A stretch of 64,000 bases of DNA from Tenrec ecaudatus (GCF_050624435.1 NC_134546.1:10749001-10813000), one strand, 5' to 3'. Shown: positions 37,578 to 48,956, counted from the stretch's first letter. Numbers and translations are program-made. The notes: generated from the sequence alone by a model not told the origin.

Positions 37578-39470
37578 CTTTTTTTTCAATCATTTTACTG
37601 GGGGCTCGTACAACTCTTATCACAACCCATGCTTACATCCATTGTGTCAAGCACATTTGTTCATTTGTTGCCATCATCATTCTCAAAACATTTGTTTTCT
37701 ACTTGAGCCCTTGGTATAGCTCCTCCTTTTCCCCCTCCTTCCTCACTTCCCCTCTCTCATGAACCCTGGATAATTTATAATTATTATTATTTTGTCATAT
37801 CTTACACTGTCCAAAGTCTCCCTTCACCAATTTTTCTGTTGTCTATCCCCCAGGGAGGAGGTTATATGTAGATCCTTATAATCGGTTTCCCCTTTCCACC
37901 CACCTTCCCTCAACCCTCCCGGTATCACCACTCTCAGCACTGGTCCTGAAGGGATTATCTGTCCTGGATTCCCTGTGTTTCCAGTTCCTATCTGTACCAG
38001 TGTACATCCTCTGGTCTAGCCACATTTGTAAGGTAGAATTGGTATCATGATAGTGAAGGGGGAGGAAGTATTTAGGAACTAGAGGAAAGTTGTATGTTTC
38101 ATTGTTGCTACACTGCACCCTGACTGGTTAGTCTCCTCCCCGCGACCCTTCTGTAAGGGGATGTCCAGTTGCTTATAGATGGATCTTGGTTCTCTAATCT
38201 GCACTCCCCCTCATTCACAATGATTTAATATTTGTTTTTTGATGCCTGATACCTGATCTCATGAACACCTCATGATCACACAGGCTGGGGTGCTTCTTCC
38301 ATGTGGGCTTTGGTGCTTCTGAGCTAGATGGCCACTTGCTTACCTTCAAGTCTTTAAGACCCTAGATGCTATATTTTTTGATAGCTCAGCTCCATCAGCT
38401 TTCTTTACCACATTTGCTTATGCACCCACTTTGTCTTCAGAGATCTTGTCGGGAAGGTGAGCACCATGGAATGCCAGTTTAATAAAATGAAGTATTCTTG
38501 CATTGAGGGAGTACTTGAGTGGAGGCCCAATGTTCATCTGCTACCTTAATACTAAACCTATAAATATATGCACATAGATTCCCCCATCCTCATATATAAA
38601 TATATCTACATATGTGCATGCCTTTATTTGGACCTCTATAAATGCCCTTTGCCTCCTAGCTCTTTCCTCTATTTCCTTTGACTTATCCCACTATCATGCT
38701 CAGCTTTCATTTGGGTTTCAGTAAATCCTCTCAGTTACATTGCCCTTGATCAAGCCCTACCAGGCCTCCTACACCCTCCTCACCACAGGCTTAGATCACT
38801 TGTTGTTTCCTTGTCCCTGGGTTTGTTAACACCACTAACTTCCCCCCTCTCCCCCTCTCCCATGTCCCCCCTGGAACCAACAGTCCCAATGTTTTCTCCT
38901 CCAGATTGTTCATCCACCCTATCTTATTAGACAGGCCTGTGGAGAAAATAACATGCACAAAAACAAGACAGAGCAAAACAAAGCAACAAAACCTACAACA
39001 AAACCTACAAAACAACTACCAAAAAAAGAAAAGCCTGTAGTTAGTTCAAGGACTGTTTGTTGCCCCTTAGATGTGTTTTCAGCTGATTCTGATGGAGAGC
39101 CAAGCCCTGGGCCCAAAGTCTATTTTTGGTATTCCTTGAGGACTTCTTTGCTCTGTTCCCTTTGCTGTTCTGTTCCACGCCTTTAGTGTTTTTGTCTTGG
39201 TGTGGTGCCAAGGGTCAGATCGGGCGCAATTCCCACACTGTGTCTCCAGTGTTGTCTCCTGTAGGGCTATGGGTCAGCGACAGATGTCGTGTGCCTCATA
39301 GCGGGGCCAGCCATATGGTCTTCCCTGTGGATTGGCTGCTCTGTGCGAGAATATCATCCTCAAGGCTTGGTGGGTCAGGATGTGCTCCACTCTCTTCTTC
39401 CCTCTTCACTTGCTCCTGTGTGCTCTGATCAGACAAGTCCCTCTCCTTAGCTGCAGCTTCAATGCTATCC
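37578..39470 (-). mobile_element. L1-like LINE 3' region, second long copy
   Basis: 'ttttttttcaatcattttac' (poly-A end), 'cattgtgtcaagcacatttg', 'tgatcacacaggctggggtg' and 'gaatgccagtttaataaaat', then an A-rich stretch (38950-39030), as in the 33658 copy. No coding capacity. Confidence 0.65.
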
Positions 39471-39542
39471 TCTGAAGTAAATTCTTCTTGGGGAGGGGCA
39501 GGTGTCTAAGTAGTTGGGATTGGGGCTGGGTGCCATAATCAT

Positions 39543-39725
39543 TATTAAAGCACTTAACTTCTAACTAAAAGGGCGTCCCTGCAAATTTACCAGCCAGGTT
39601 GACGATGTGGAAGCTTCTCCCTCAAGATTGCAGCCTTGGACATTCTATGGGGCAGTTCTTCTCTGTGACATAGGGTGGCCATGAGTTGGAATTGACTCAA
39701 GAGAATGGATCTGGCTTGGTCTGAA
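39543..39725 (+). repeat. AfroSINE
   Basis: 'ttctatggggcagttcttct' and 'ggaattgactcaagagaatg'. Diverged head. Confidence 0.8.
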
Positions 39726-39755
39726 CTGGTTTGTTTGGTTTGGTTTGGACTATAT

Positions 39756-39970
39756 GAGCTTTCGGGTGGTGCAAATACTTAGCATATTTGGCTGCTAACT
39801 GAAAAGTCAGCTGATCAAGCGGACCCACTTCAACAGAAAGGCCTGATCATCTACATCCAAAATCAGCCATTGAGAGCTGAATGGAGCACAGGTCAACACT
39901 CACCCACAGGGGGTCACACTTGAGGGCCACCATAGGGAATCAACTGGACAGTAACTGGTCTAGTGATGGG
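39756..39970 (+). repeat. AfroSINE (subtype with extended middle)
   Basis: 'gagctttcgggtggtgcaaa', 'tggctgctaactgaaaagtc' and 'gggaatcaactggacagtaa'. Tandem to the preceding copy. Confidence 0.78.
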
Positions 39971-40261
39971 TTTTGTTGGGGAGACATTGGAGTGATGACC
40001 CCCCTAGATGGATAGTTTCTATTCAGCCCCACAGCTTAGCACTTTGGAGGCCAGAGGGCTCATGCTGCAGGTGGAACAACAAGCCCAGAGAGGTGAGGTG
40101 ATTTGTCAATGGTGTGACTTTGCTACCGCGGGGTGGGGTGGGTAGGGTAGTGATGAACGCCCCGAGACAGTAGCAGCCTGCTGGTCTCCCCGAGATTCTT
40201 CTGTGGTAAACCAAGACTCAACATTGTCCCGGTTGACTCTCCAGGAAAGCTTGTGTGTCTG

Positions 40262-40480
40262 ATCCCCCACCGCACTCCCCAAGCGGTGGTTAGAAGGGAT
40301 TAATTAGTGACTGGTAAAACAGCAGTGACAGGGCATCCTAATTCTAATAAGCCACCGGCGTGGACCCAGCAGCTACAACCAGATGGAAAACAACCACTTA
40401 GGCCTTAATGAGCTTGTTCGGCTGTAATTCTGGCGAGTCCTGAGAGCCTTACTAATTTACTAATTACTCCGCTTTTTGTT
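40262..40480. promoter_or_regulatory. Candidate conserved non-coding element downstream of LGALSL
   Basis: A repeat-free island between an AfroSINE and an LTR-like element, holding GATTAATTAGTG (near 40299), CTAATTCTAATAAGC (near 40339), an NKX-like CCACTTA (near 40395), CCTTAATGAGC (near 40403) and ACTAATTTACTAATTACTCC (40451-40470). It also keeps several CpGs. Motif clustering of this kind is typical of developmental enhancers; the function is inferred. Confidence 0.42.
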
Positions 40481-40724
40481 GTTCTTCTTGTATCAGTGTT
40501 TGCTTGACTTTGTTTTTGTTTGTTTGTTCAGACTTTCTCACTGGGTAGGAAAGTCTCTGGGCTCTTCCTTTGATTAGCTTGTCTGCGTCACTAATACGGT
40601 CATATCCAGTTGTAGGGTCAATTTTAAGTCATTTGCAAATGCAAGCTTATGAAATTGCTTGTACTTGCCTGCTTTCCAGCTCTCCTCAATTCACCTGCAC
40701 GACTCCTGTTATAACCCTGGGTTA

Positions 40725-41450
40725 GACAGGGTTCTCTAAAGAGACAAAACCGGATTGCTAATAATTATATAGATATAGATGTAGATAGATATAGAGATAT
40801 AACACAAGAAATGAACAGTTAAATTATATACAGATAGATAGATATATAATACAAGAAATGTACAGTTAAATTATAAAGCAGTACAAATGACTCAGTGCAA
40901 CTCACTCCCGTGAGAGAGTTGTGAGATACTGGCAGTCCTTCAGGTCTTGAGGGCCGCCAGGTAGTCCTCTGTAGAGCAATTCAGGGTATCCAGGCACAAG
41001 CAGCAAACAGCCAAGCAGGTCACCAACAGTCAGTCCCCAGCTCAAGAGACGTAAATTCCAATTGTGTGGCGAGGCAGGTCTTAAAGGGACCTCAAATTAC
41101 AGCAACACAGTCCACAGGTAAGGTGTCCCACAGGTGGTGTAGCTTGCAAATTGAGGCACAGAACAAGCAAGGCAGCCGCACACTGGTCTGATGATCAAAG
41201 AGCAAGACACAAGAAAGATGAGGCTCGCCAAGCCATTTCTCTCTCCATCAGCCAGGCTGGCACAATAAACTATCTCAAACCGGAAGGGCACACTGTGCAT
41301 CTTAGAATGCATTTTGAGAACCTGTGACCCAGGGCTCTCCAGGAGAAAAGTAGCCAGATCTTTTTCACAAAAGCAATCCCCTGATGACCCAATGAGTGGA
41401 GGCACCTGACCCTTGGTTGGTAAGGAGGCAGGGAGCAGTGTCCTGCCATG
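40725..41450 (-). repeat. LTR-like element, MaLR style
   Basis: Starts 'ggttagacagggttctctaa' with an ATAG-rich simple tract (40760-40870), then a unique body to about 41450. The opening is typical of antisense MaLR/ERVL LTR ends. Right boundary uncertain. Confidence 0.45.
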
Positions 41451-41534
41451 AGATTTTATGGAAGTGAAACTGAAAGCCGTTCCATGGTCATGGAGTAATT
41501 GGTTAAAAGTATACCTTCACCAAAAAGGAAAAGA

Positions 41535-41732
41535 AAAAATAATCGCCATCAAGTCAGTTCTGAGTCAAAGTGCTCAACAGAGCAGAGTAGAATTCCCCCA
41601 CAGGGTGTCCAAAGTGGTACATCTTTATAGAAATAGATTGCTACACTCTCTGGCACTGCCAGTGGGTTCAAACTGCCGACCTTTCAACGATCAGCCAAAC
41701 CCCTAATCACTGTGCCACTGGGGCTGCTTAGG
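41535..41732 (-). repeat. AfroSINE
   Basis: 'atcgccatcaagtcagttct', 'gtgggttcaaactgccgacc' and 'cactgtgccactggggctgc'. Confidence 0.85.
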
Positions 41733-41745
41733 ATTGCCTTCAAAA

Positions 41746-41800
41746 CTCAAACTCACTGCCACCGAGTCGATGCCAACTCATAGTGACCCTATCCGTTAAA
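41746..41800 (-). repeat. AfroSINE tail fragment
   Basis: 'actcactgccaccgagtcga' and 'gccaactcatagtgacccta', then lost. Confidence 0.85.
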
Positions 41801-42574
41801 AGAAAACAGAGAGAGAGTTGACACCTGTGGTCTCTAAGATGACATAATTCTCCCCAAACAAGCACTAAGGGTCGGCTTTACCAGGGTATGTCTACTGCCC
41901 ATACCCCAGACAGGCCTTTGCTTCCACAGATGGCTCCCTTCATAAGTTCTGTCTCTTGAAAAGACTTCCATAGGTCCTTCAAGGTAGGCCAAAGCTTCAT
42001 CATCTCAAGGGAATGTGGGAGGGAGGTTATAAGCAGGCTGGGAGTCCTGAATTCCAAGTTTCCCTAAGTTTGTTGGGGTCCCCACTTGAATCCTGAAACT
42101 GGGCTCTGAGCAGTCTATGTCGGGAAGGAGACATCGCGTGTATTAGGCTCCCTGACAGGCAGGAGGTCAAATCCAGCAGCCAGATTGGCAGGGTCCACGG
42201 CAGAGCAGGGGGCCTGGTTGGGCTGCATCTGTAAGTAGCTGAGCTGGTAGAGAACAGAGAGAGTGGACATTTGAGTCTGCAGTTTCAATCACCTTCTCTT
42301 GCCACTGTCAACCAAACGGTGTTTGCTCCCCGGCCTTCTCTTTCTGGACTCCTCCTTCCCACTATGCTCCCAAGGAGAGAAGCTCCTCCCTTGTCCTTTC
42401 ACGCACAGCACAAGGGACCAATACTATCCAATGTGAAGTTCCAGATGGTAATGAATACCAAGGCCTCGAAGGCAGCGTTGCGCAGAACGCCCAGCTCTAC
42501 TGGTGGGTCACTTCCTCTCCAGGACACGCCATCTACCTCCCTGCTCCTGCTCTTTGGAGAGTCATACTTCCTGT
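41801..42574. other. No gene or recognised repeat
   Basis: Frame 42271-42591 (106 codons) has no recognisable product. Confidence 0.4.
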
Positions 42575-42722
42575 TCTTAAGTCTGCTGTGACTCAGGATG
42601 ACCCGAGAGGCCTGAGCAGAACCTTCCCATAGGATTTCCAAGGCTGCAGTCTTTATGGAGACAGACAGCCACATCTTCCTCCTGCGTTTGAACCGCTGAC
42701 CTTTGGGTCAGCCGCTGGGCAC
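42575..42722 (-). repeat. AfroSINE, diverged
   Basis: 'gcagaaccttcccataggat', 'cacatcttcctcctgcgttt' and 'gggcacctgcttcacc'. Confidence 0.75.
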
Positions 42723-43419
42723 CTGCTTCACCACGTACCTCCAGGACTCCGGCACGCTGTCACTCCGGCACTTACTTCTCAGTGACTTCCAACAGCGCAG
42801 GTTTCTTTCGCACTCATTGCTCCATGTCCACCGTGAGCTGATGGAAAGCACTGGCCTCCACCTCATCCTCACTCAAGCGTCCAGGCTGACAGAGCCGCCA
42901 TTGCTTCAAAAGTCACCAGACACCCTGGGAGGGTTCAGGAGGTCATGACTTTAAACCCTCTGCTTGGGAGTGGCACAAATCACTACCGTTTCCTTTCCGT
43001 GGCCAAAGCAAGACACAGGACCGCATTGTGGTTCACAGGTTCAGGCAAAGAAGGAGAATCGGAATATTTGAGAAGGACAAAATGACCTTCATCATCGGAT
43101 CTACTTCCAGAGGTGATGGCAGATGTTTTCCGTTTCCTGGGATGTGCCTCTATGCTTCTTCCAGCTTACAACATTGTGCCTTTACATCACCCAGCTCCTG
43201 GTATGACTACAACCTGGACACCTGTCAAAAGTTTAGAACAAATGGACTTCCTCAGTCCAGCTGGACCCTCACTCATTCAACTTCAGCCTGATGCTCACTC
43301 AAGCTCCCCTCTCACATGAATTCCCTGGGGTTTGGGCCACATGTGCGCCAAGGGAGAAGTCTGCTTACCTTTCTCTTTCTGCTTTTCTAGAACCTTGTAG
43401 AGAATCTGTCTAGTCTGCT
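42723..43419. other. No gene or recognised repeat
   Basis: Nothing supportable. Confidence 0.4.
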
Positions 43420-43915
43420 AACGAGATCACAGGCTTTGAGGTCAAATAGACTCAGTGTGAACCCTGCCTCTTTGGGAGGCCCCTTACTTATTTAAGCCAC
43501 AATGTCTTTACCCATCAAATGAAACTAAGGCTACAAGAAGATAAAATAACCTGTCTCCATCTATAACAAACCCAAACCAAACTCACTGCCTATGAGTTGA
43601 TGCCAACTCACAATGACCCTTTAGGACATGGTAGAACTGCCCCTATGAGTTTCTAAGACTTTTTTTTTTTAGACCAACTCTTTATAGGAGAAAAAAGTCT
43701 TGTCTTTCTCCCTCAAAGTGACTGGTGGTTAAAAACTGCTGACCTTTCAGATCCCAGTTCAATTTTTTTTCTGTGCTTACGTATGCCATAGCCCAGTCTC
43801 AGGTAAAAGTACAACAGCTGATACTTAAAGGGTCACTGTGAAGATGACATGAGCTAACACATCCATTGAGTAGAGTGCCCAGCACATATTAAACACTTAA
43901 TAAATGGTAACTAGT
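43420..43915 (+). repeat. MIR SINE split by an AfroSINE
   Basis: Left part 43420-43560 ('caaatagactcagtgtgaac', 'tgtctttacccatcaaatga') and right part 43826-43915 ('agatgacatgagctaacaca', 'cacttaataaatggtaacta') are consecutive pieces of one MIR. Confidence 0.8.
43567..43765 (-). repeat. AfroSINE nested in MIR
   Basis: 'aaccaaactcactgcctatg', 'gacatggtagaactgcccct' and 'aaaactgctgacctttcaga', with an internal poly-T. Confidence 0.86.
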
Positions 43916-43939
43916 TTGTATGTTTTTTAAAATTTTTTA

Positions 43940-44122
43940 TGGAGCACAAGTGGAACAGTGGTTAAGTGTTTGGTGGCTAACCAGAAGGTTGGTGGTTCAA
44001 CCCACCAGCTACTCTTTGGAAGGAAGATATGGAAATCTGCTTCTAAAAGATTTACAGCTTTAGAGATCCTATTGGGCAGGGTCACTGTGAACCAGAATCA
44101 ACTTGATAGTCATTTATTTGGT
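43940..44122 (+). repeat. AfroSINE
   Basis: 'tggagcacaagtggaacagt', 'gtggttcaacccaccagcta' and 'tcactgtgaaccagaatcaa'. Confidence 0.86.
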
Positions 44123-44207
44123 TTGGGTATAGTGTTCATTTTATTTGCCCTTATTATGTGAAATGACTTCAAAAAGTGAGTGAAAGGTGGAATTTAAAAG
44201 ATAATGA

Positions 44208-44741
44208 AAGATTTTAAATTTTATTTTATTGGGGGCTCTTACAGCTCTATCACAATCCACACATACATCCATTGTGTCAAACATATCTGTACATATGTTG
44301 TCATCATCCTTTTCAAAACATGTTCTTTCTACTTGAGCCCTTGGTATCAGCTCCTCATTTTTTTCCCTCACCCATGAACTCTTGATAACTGACCAATTAT
44401 CCTTATTTTTTCATGTCTTTCACTCACCAATACCTCCCTTCACCCACTTCTCTATTGTCAATCCCCCTGGAAGATGGTCATATGTAGATCGTTGTGATCG
44501 GTTCCCCTTTTCTCCCCACCAACCCCATCTTCCCTTTACCCTCCTGCTATCGCTACTCTCATTATTGGTCCTGAGGGGTTTATCTGTCCTGGATTCCCTG
44601 TATTTCCAGCTCTTATCTGTACCCGTGTACATGCTCTTGTCTAGCTGGATTTGCAAGGTAGAATTGGGGTCATGATAGTGGGGGGAAAAGGCATTAAAGA
44701 ACTGGAGGAAAGTTGTCTGCTTCATCCGTGCTATGCTGTAC
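44208..44741 (-). mobile_element. L1-like LINE 3' end, 5'-truncated
   Basis: 'tttattttattgggggctct', 'cattgtgtcaaacatatctg' and 'ctggaggaaagttgtctgct', then a sharp switch to RTE sequence at about 44742. Confidence 0.68.
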
Positions 44742-46640
44742 TCCATGGTACTTGCAATCTTCTTCTCCAGCACCACAATTCAAATGCATCGATTCTTCTA
44801 CGGTCTTCCTTATTCAATGTCCAACTTTCACTTGCATAGGATGCAGTGGGGAATACCATGGCTTGGGTAAGGCATACCTTAGTCCTCAAAATAACATCTT
44901 TGTTTTTCAATATTCTGTGCAGCAGATTTACTTTACGCAATACATCTTTCAATCTCTTGACTGTTGCTTCCATGAACATTGAATGTGGATCCAAGTAAGA
45001 CAAAATACTTGACAACTTCAACCTTTTCTCCATTTATCATGATATTACCTATTGGTCCAGTTGTGCGGATTTTGGTCTTTCTTACACTGAGTTGTAATCC
45101 ATACGGAAAGTTACAATCCTTGATCTTCAACAGCGATTGCTTCAATTCCTCCTCACTTTCAGCAAGCAAGGTTATATACTTGCATGCTAAAAGTTGTTAA
45201 TAAGCCTTCTTCCAATCCTGCCTGCTGACTCCTCCTATTGTCCAGCTTCTCTGATGATGTGCTCAGCACACAGATCGAACACACACCTTTCCTGATTTCA
45301 AACCATGCAGTAAGTATTTCCTTATTCTGTTGGTACCACTGCCTCTTGATCCATGTACAAGTTCTGAATGAGCACAATCAAGTGTTCTGGAATTCCCATT
45401 CTTCTCAAGGTTATCCACAGTCGATGATGGTCCACACAGTTGAACATCTTGGCATCGTCAATGAAACAAGAGCAAACATCTTTCTGGTATTCTCTACTTT
45501 GAGCCAAGATCCATCTGACATCACCAATGATATCCCTTGTTCCATATCCTCTTCTGAATCCTCCTGGAAGTTCCCTGTCAATGGACTGACTGCTCCAGCC
45601 ATTGTGGGATGATCTTAAGCAAAATTTTATTTGTGTGCACTATCAATCATATCATTCTATAGTTTGAACATTCTGTTGGAATGTCTGGGTAGATTAGAGA
45701 ATTAGTCTGGGTAGACTAGAGAAACAAATTCAGGGAGACTCATATGTGTATAATAAAAATCTTTATATAAAAGAGCAATTATACATTGAGAAAACACCCC
45801 AGCCCAGTCCAGATCAAGTCCATAAATCTGATATTAGCCCATACGTCCCATACTGGTCTGTAAGTTCCTCTTCAGACTCATGCAACACATGTAGTAATGC
45901 TGAGCGCAGGAAGATCACAGGCTAGTGTGAAAAGCCTTGTGGATCCAGTGACATTGGAAGCATCTTAACGCTAGTAGGGATCTCCATGTGGCTCCTCCAG
46001 CTCCAAGACTCTGGCTGCCATCAGCACAGCACCATGTGGCTTGTCAGCAGGAAGACAACGTGGAGAGAGTGTCTGCCCTCCAATGAGCTTTTTATCTCCT
46101 TCATGCCTCCAAATGAGGTCACCACGCTGTGATTTGATTGACAGCTAAACTCTACCCCTTCGCAAGCTGATTAGGTAACTACCATAGTCACCTTTCAATA
46201 TTTTGCCTACAGTATCTTTCAAAACTATAATCTGAAGCTTGACTTTTTTTCTTGAGTTCTTTCAGTGTCAGACATGCTGAGCGTGCACTTCCCTTTTGGG
46301 TTTCTAACTCTAGTTCCTTGCCCATGTCACTATAATATTTGGCTTTGTTCTCTCAAGGTGCACTTTGAAACTCTCGATTCCATTCCTTGACTTCATCCTT
46401 TCTTCCATTTGCTTTAGCTACTCTACAATTAACAGCAACTGGTAGCAAGTTGTCCAATGCGAATCATTTGATCTCTTGACTGCTACTCCCATGAGTATTG
46501 GTGATGGATCAAAGCAAGATAGAATCCTTGACCACTTCAATCCTTTTTCCATTTATCATGACGTTGTCTACGATAATTGGACTCAAGATGTCCATTGCAG
46601 CTCACTAATGCCTAGACATTGATCTTCATGTGTTCCAGTC
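44742..46640 (-). pseudogene. RTE/BovB-type LINE with decayed reverse-transcriptase ORF
   Basis: Antisense remnant in several frames. 45322-45507 reads 'VCSCFIDDAKMFNCVDHHRL' (RT core block A; the usual 'AFD' catalytic Asp is Asn). 44933-45169 carries 'MLAESEEELKQSLLKIKD' and 'GLQLSVRKTK'. 44731-45033 carries 'AMVFPTASYASESWTLNK' and 'RRIDAFELWCWRRRLQVPW', the RTE C-terminal signature. Stops, frameshifts and catalytic loss make it dead. A 0.5-kb LTR-like element (45682-46187) splits it; more 5' RTE sequence resumes at 46190-46440, then another 3' piece follows to 46640. Confidence 0.85.
45682..46187 (-). repeat. LTR-like TG..CA element, inserted in the RTE copy
   Basis: Matches the family at 58479 in reverse: 'ttagtctgggtagactagag', 'aaaacaccccagcccagtcc' and 'ggtaactaccata'. 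A 20-bp partial duplication (gtctgggtagattagagaat) precedes the left end. Confidence 0.75.
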
Positions 46641-47069
46641 CACTTTGGATGATGTCAAACTTCCCTATACTTATACTTCATACACCCCACATTATGGTTA
46701 TGAATGAATGTTTACATCTGCTTCGTCTCAGTTTGAGTCATGCCTCATCTCCAAATGGAAGTCAGGAAAGCTCGGCTCCGTCCACATCAGTACAATCCCC
46801 TCTACTTTGAGAAAGATCTTTCAAGGTCGTATCTTGCGTGCATCTTTAAGCACTGTATTAGACAGTGTTCTGCAGCAATTCATACTGTTTCCAGTGGCTG
46901 ATCTTTCAGAATGGACAGCCTGTTCTTTCTCACAGTCTGCTCCACCGAAGCCTGTTTTCTGGGAACGGCCATGCTGGCGTTTGAAATAGCACAGCTTCCA
47001 ACATCACAGCAACACACAAGGGACTGACAATGAGTCCAGTGGATTACATGTTGATCCCAAAATGATATG
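46641..47069. other. No gene or recognised repeat
   Basis: Possible decayed RTE; ORFs of up to 93 codons are not recognised. Confidence 0.35.
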
Positions 47070-47595
47070 TCCACATCCTGATCCCATGTTATTTTGAAAC
47101 AGTCTGTGTAGATGTAACTAAGTTAAAGATCTCAAGGTGAGGCGATCTTCCTGAGTATTCCACGTGGGCCCTACGCCCAATGACAAGAGTCCTTATAAGA
47201 GTGAACTGAGGGAGATTTGACCCAGAAGAGGAGGAGGCAGTAGGGTCGTAGAAGCACAGAATGGAGTCATGTGGCCCCACATGGAACCAGCAGAGGCAAA
47301 GGAGCCGATTCTCCCCTAGAGCAGTGGTTTTCAACCTTCCTAAGGGCAAGACCCTTTAATGTGTAATTCCTCATGTTGTGTTGACCCCCCAACCATAAAA
47401 TTATTTTCGTTGCTACTTTATCACTCTCATTTTGCTACTGTTATGAATCAGGTGACCCCTGTGAAAGGGTCATTCAACCCCCAAAGGGGTCGCAACCCCC
47501 AGGTTGAGAACTGCTGCCCTAGAGGCTCAATGGGGTGTGGCCACATGGACACCTGGATTTCAGACTTCAGCCTCCAGAATTAGGACACTATGACA
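47070..47595 (+). mobile_element. MLT1-type (ERVL-MaLR) LTR split by a SPIN element
   Basis: 'gatgtaactaagttaaagat', 'acgtgggccctacgcccaat', 'acaagagtccttataagagt' and 'cagacttcagcctccagaat' in MLT1 order. A SPIN copy with perfect 8-bp target duplication sits at 47322-47516. Confidence 0.8.
47322..47516 (+). mobile_element. SPIN-type hAT MITE, copy 1
   Basis: Terminal inverted repeats cagtggttttcaacctt and aggttgagaactgctg. Flanked by the exact 8-bp duplication ccctagag (47314-47321 and 47517-47524), the hAT hallmark. 195 bp, no coding capacity. Body 'ccataaaattattttcgttg' and 'tgacccctgtgaaagggtca' match SPIN non-autonomous elements. Inserted into an MLT1 LTR. Confidence 0.92.
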
Positions 47596-48032
47596 CTCAC
47601 AGGAAACAAATACAGTTTGCTTCCTACCATGACATGATTGTCTCAAAGAAGGTGGACCCAGAGACTGCGGGATGAGCACACGTCTCAGGAGACAGTGGAA
47701 ATGCCAGGAAACCTCATTCTCGATTTTTATTTGATTTTCATTTCAGTAGTTAATTTGTTTTTATTCCCAATTTCTAAACTTCCAATTCCTAGTTGTGGGG
47801 CACAGAGCAATTCACAACGACCTTGAGGCTGCTCGTTGTCATGATTCAATTGTCCTCAGGGTGAATGTGCTTTTATGGTGGTGGCTTTGCCATCAGGCTC
47901 AATGCATCTTGGTTCTCCTTTCCTTAGTGGCTCTCAAGTCATTGACAGTAGTCTAGACATCCCAGGGTTTGTTTGGCCCAAGGTCTCAGGCCCACCCAGG
48001 CAGTAGGGAGTGACTCACCTGCTCTCCCTTCC

Positions 48033-48210
48033 CAAACCCACTGCCACAGAGTTGTTTCTGACTCACAGAGACTTTGTAGGGTTTCTGAGACTGGGAAAAT
48101 CATGACAGGAGTAAACAGCCTCATCTTCCTTCAAAGAAGTTGCTGGTGGGTTTGAACGATTGACCTTGCGTCAACAGTCCAACACTTTCTTGAGAGTGCC
48201 ACCTGGGAGA
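48033..48210 (-). repeat. AfroSINE
   Basis: 'cccaaacccactgccacaga', 'cagcctcatcttccttcaaa' and 'gagagtgccacctgg'. Confidence 0.82.
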
Positions 48211-48392
48211 CTTACCTTCCAGGTGCTGAGGGATAGTTCACATACCTGCTCCCTTATTGGGTGCTGAGGAATGTTTCTAAAGAGGCAGATGGGACCTGGG
48301 GCACCCTCAGGCTCACACTGCACTACACTTGCTCAAGGTCAGGCTCCTTCAGTCATTGAGTCTATGACCCTTAACCTGCTTTGTGGGCAGGA

Positions 48393-48416
48393 GTGGTGGT
48401 GGTGGTGGTGGTGGTG
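48393..48416. repeat. (GGT)n microsatellite
   Basis: Eight GTG units. Confidence 0.95.
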
Positions 48417-48644
48417 AATATTATCAAATGAAATCTCTTTGCCGGTCAAATGGTGTGTGCATAGGGAGAGTTCCTTTGTTCCCTCCACATCTGAACCGCC
48501 CGGAGCAGCTCATGAACCGAGAGCTCCTTACAGGTCAAAACCCTCCTGAGAGGTAGGAGTCAGCCTACCACCCATATGGCTGGAGTCTCACCTGAACGAA
48601 AAGAGTCAGACAGGCTTTCTAGAAGTATGTGATGTCAAGAAGAA

Positions 48645-48886
48645 GTCTTTAGGGGTTTTTTTTAATGACCCCTTTGAAATGCCTGTAGGGTGTGCATTGG
48701 TGCAACCTTGCTGGCAGTCCCTTTGGAAAAAGGCATCAGAAGCAATAAAAAATGCAGGTGCATTTTGAGCCAGGAATACCATTTCTAGCGACTCTTCCTA
48801 AAGAAAAAGTCCAAGAAATGCCCAAAGATTGAGATGCCGGGGAATTCATTACAGTCTTGTTTAGAGTCGGGAAAACCTGGAAACAG

Positions 48887-48888
<2 letters not shown>
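48645..48888 (+). mobile_element. L1 LINE 3' fragment
   Basis: 'ggtgcaaccttgctggcagt', 'gagccaggaataccatttct' and 'cattacagtcttgtttagag', ending 'aaacagccgagag'. It abuts the GA microsatellite. Confidence 0.8.

Positions 48889-48955
<67 letters not shown>
48889..48955. repeat. (GA)n microsatellite, 33 units
   Basis: 67 bp of pure GA directly after an L1 fragment. Confidence 0.98.
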
Positions 48956-48956
<1 letters not shown>

